Below, one piece after another: positions 6,160 through 6,202 of a DNA stretch of 6,202 nt. The notes under the pieces are model-generated. The model was not told where the DNA came from, made no database searches, and saw nothing but the letters and a program-made list of their open reading frames with translations. The position numbers and the translations under genes are program-made. The stretch is from positions 1 through 6,202 of the forward strand of contig JAJFHI010000258.1 in NCBI GenBank assembly GCA_021775715.1, in the 5' to 3' direction. This stretch comes from Hyphomicrobiaceae bacterium (GTDB taxonomy: Bacteria; Pseudomonadota; Alphaproteobacteria; Rhizobiales; Hyphomicrobiaceae). The first letter of the stretch is position 1. Every line of letters begins with the position of its first letter.

Positions 6160-6202
6160 CTATCTGGCCAACCGGTTCGGTGACACCCGTCGCTGTTCGC
6201 AG

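Noticed and set aside
1..6202. Mobile elements, CRISPR arrays, tRNA or rRNA genes
   Set aside because: No terminal inverted repeats, transposase motifs, regularly spaced repeats or RNA gene signatures were seen; nearly all of the window is conserved C1-metabolism coding sequence.

Overview
The window is a compact six-gene cluster on the plus strand (158 to 6082) for tetrahydromethanopterin (H4MPT)-linked C1 metabolism. The gene set matches that of aerobic methylotrophic bacteria. The order is: beta-RFAP synthase (mptG), methylene-H4MPT dehydrogenase (mtdB), an ATP-grasp ligase (like methylotroph 'orf17'), methenyl-H4MPT cyclohydrolase (mch), a second RimK-like ATP-grasp ligase (like 'orf5'), and a CitG/triphosphoribosyl-dephospho-CoA synthase-like protein (like 'orf7'). 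As I remember it, the run orf17-mch-orf5-orf7 followed by fae resembles the cluster in Methylobacterium extorquens. Together with mtdB and the moderately high GC, this suggests an alphaproteobacterial methylotroph of the Hyphomicrobium/Methylobacterium type. That taxonomic placement is inference.

Layout: positions 20-157 are a non-coding leader. A possible divergent gene starts at the extreme left edge on the minus strand (ATG at 19-17). The leader holds a perfect 6-bp inverted repeat and a 7-bp direct repeat spaced one helical turn apart, but no convincing sigma70 promoter. From 158 the six genes run head to tail with gaps of 24, 52, 5, 4 and -4 nt, so one operon is likely. Positions 6083-6202 are non-coding as far as can be seen. 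They contain an exact 8-bp direct repeat, a TATAAT hexamer inside an 11-bp palindrome and a small hairpin. This looks like a control region for whatever lies to the right; fae would be the expected neighbour but none of it is in view.

How the genes work together: MtdB oxidises methylene-H4MPT to methenyl-H4MPT, and Mch hydrolyses that to formyl-H4MPT, which the formyltransferase/hydrolase complex (not in the window) turns into formate. MptG makes the first committed intermediate of the pterin cofactor these enzymes need. The three accessory proteins are of less certain role. The two ATP-grasp ligases are good candidates for adding amino acids to methylofuran, the partner cofactor. The CitG-like protein is a candidate for making the alpha-ribosyl bond of the pterin side chain. 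These last assignments are hypotheses from family chemistry and context, and they are the most interesting part of an otherwise recognisable cluster.
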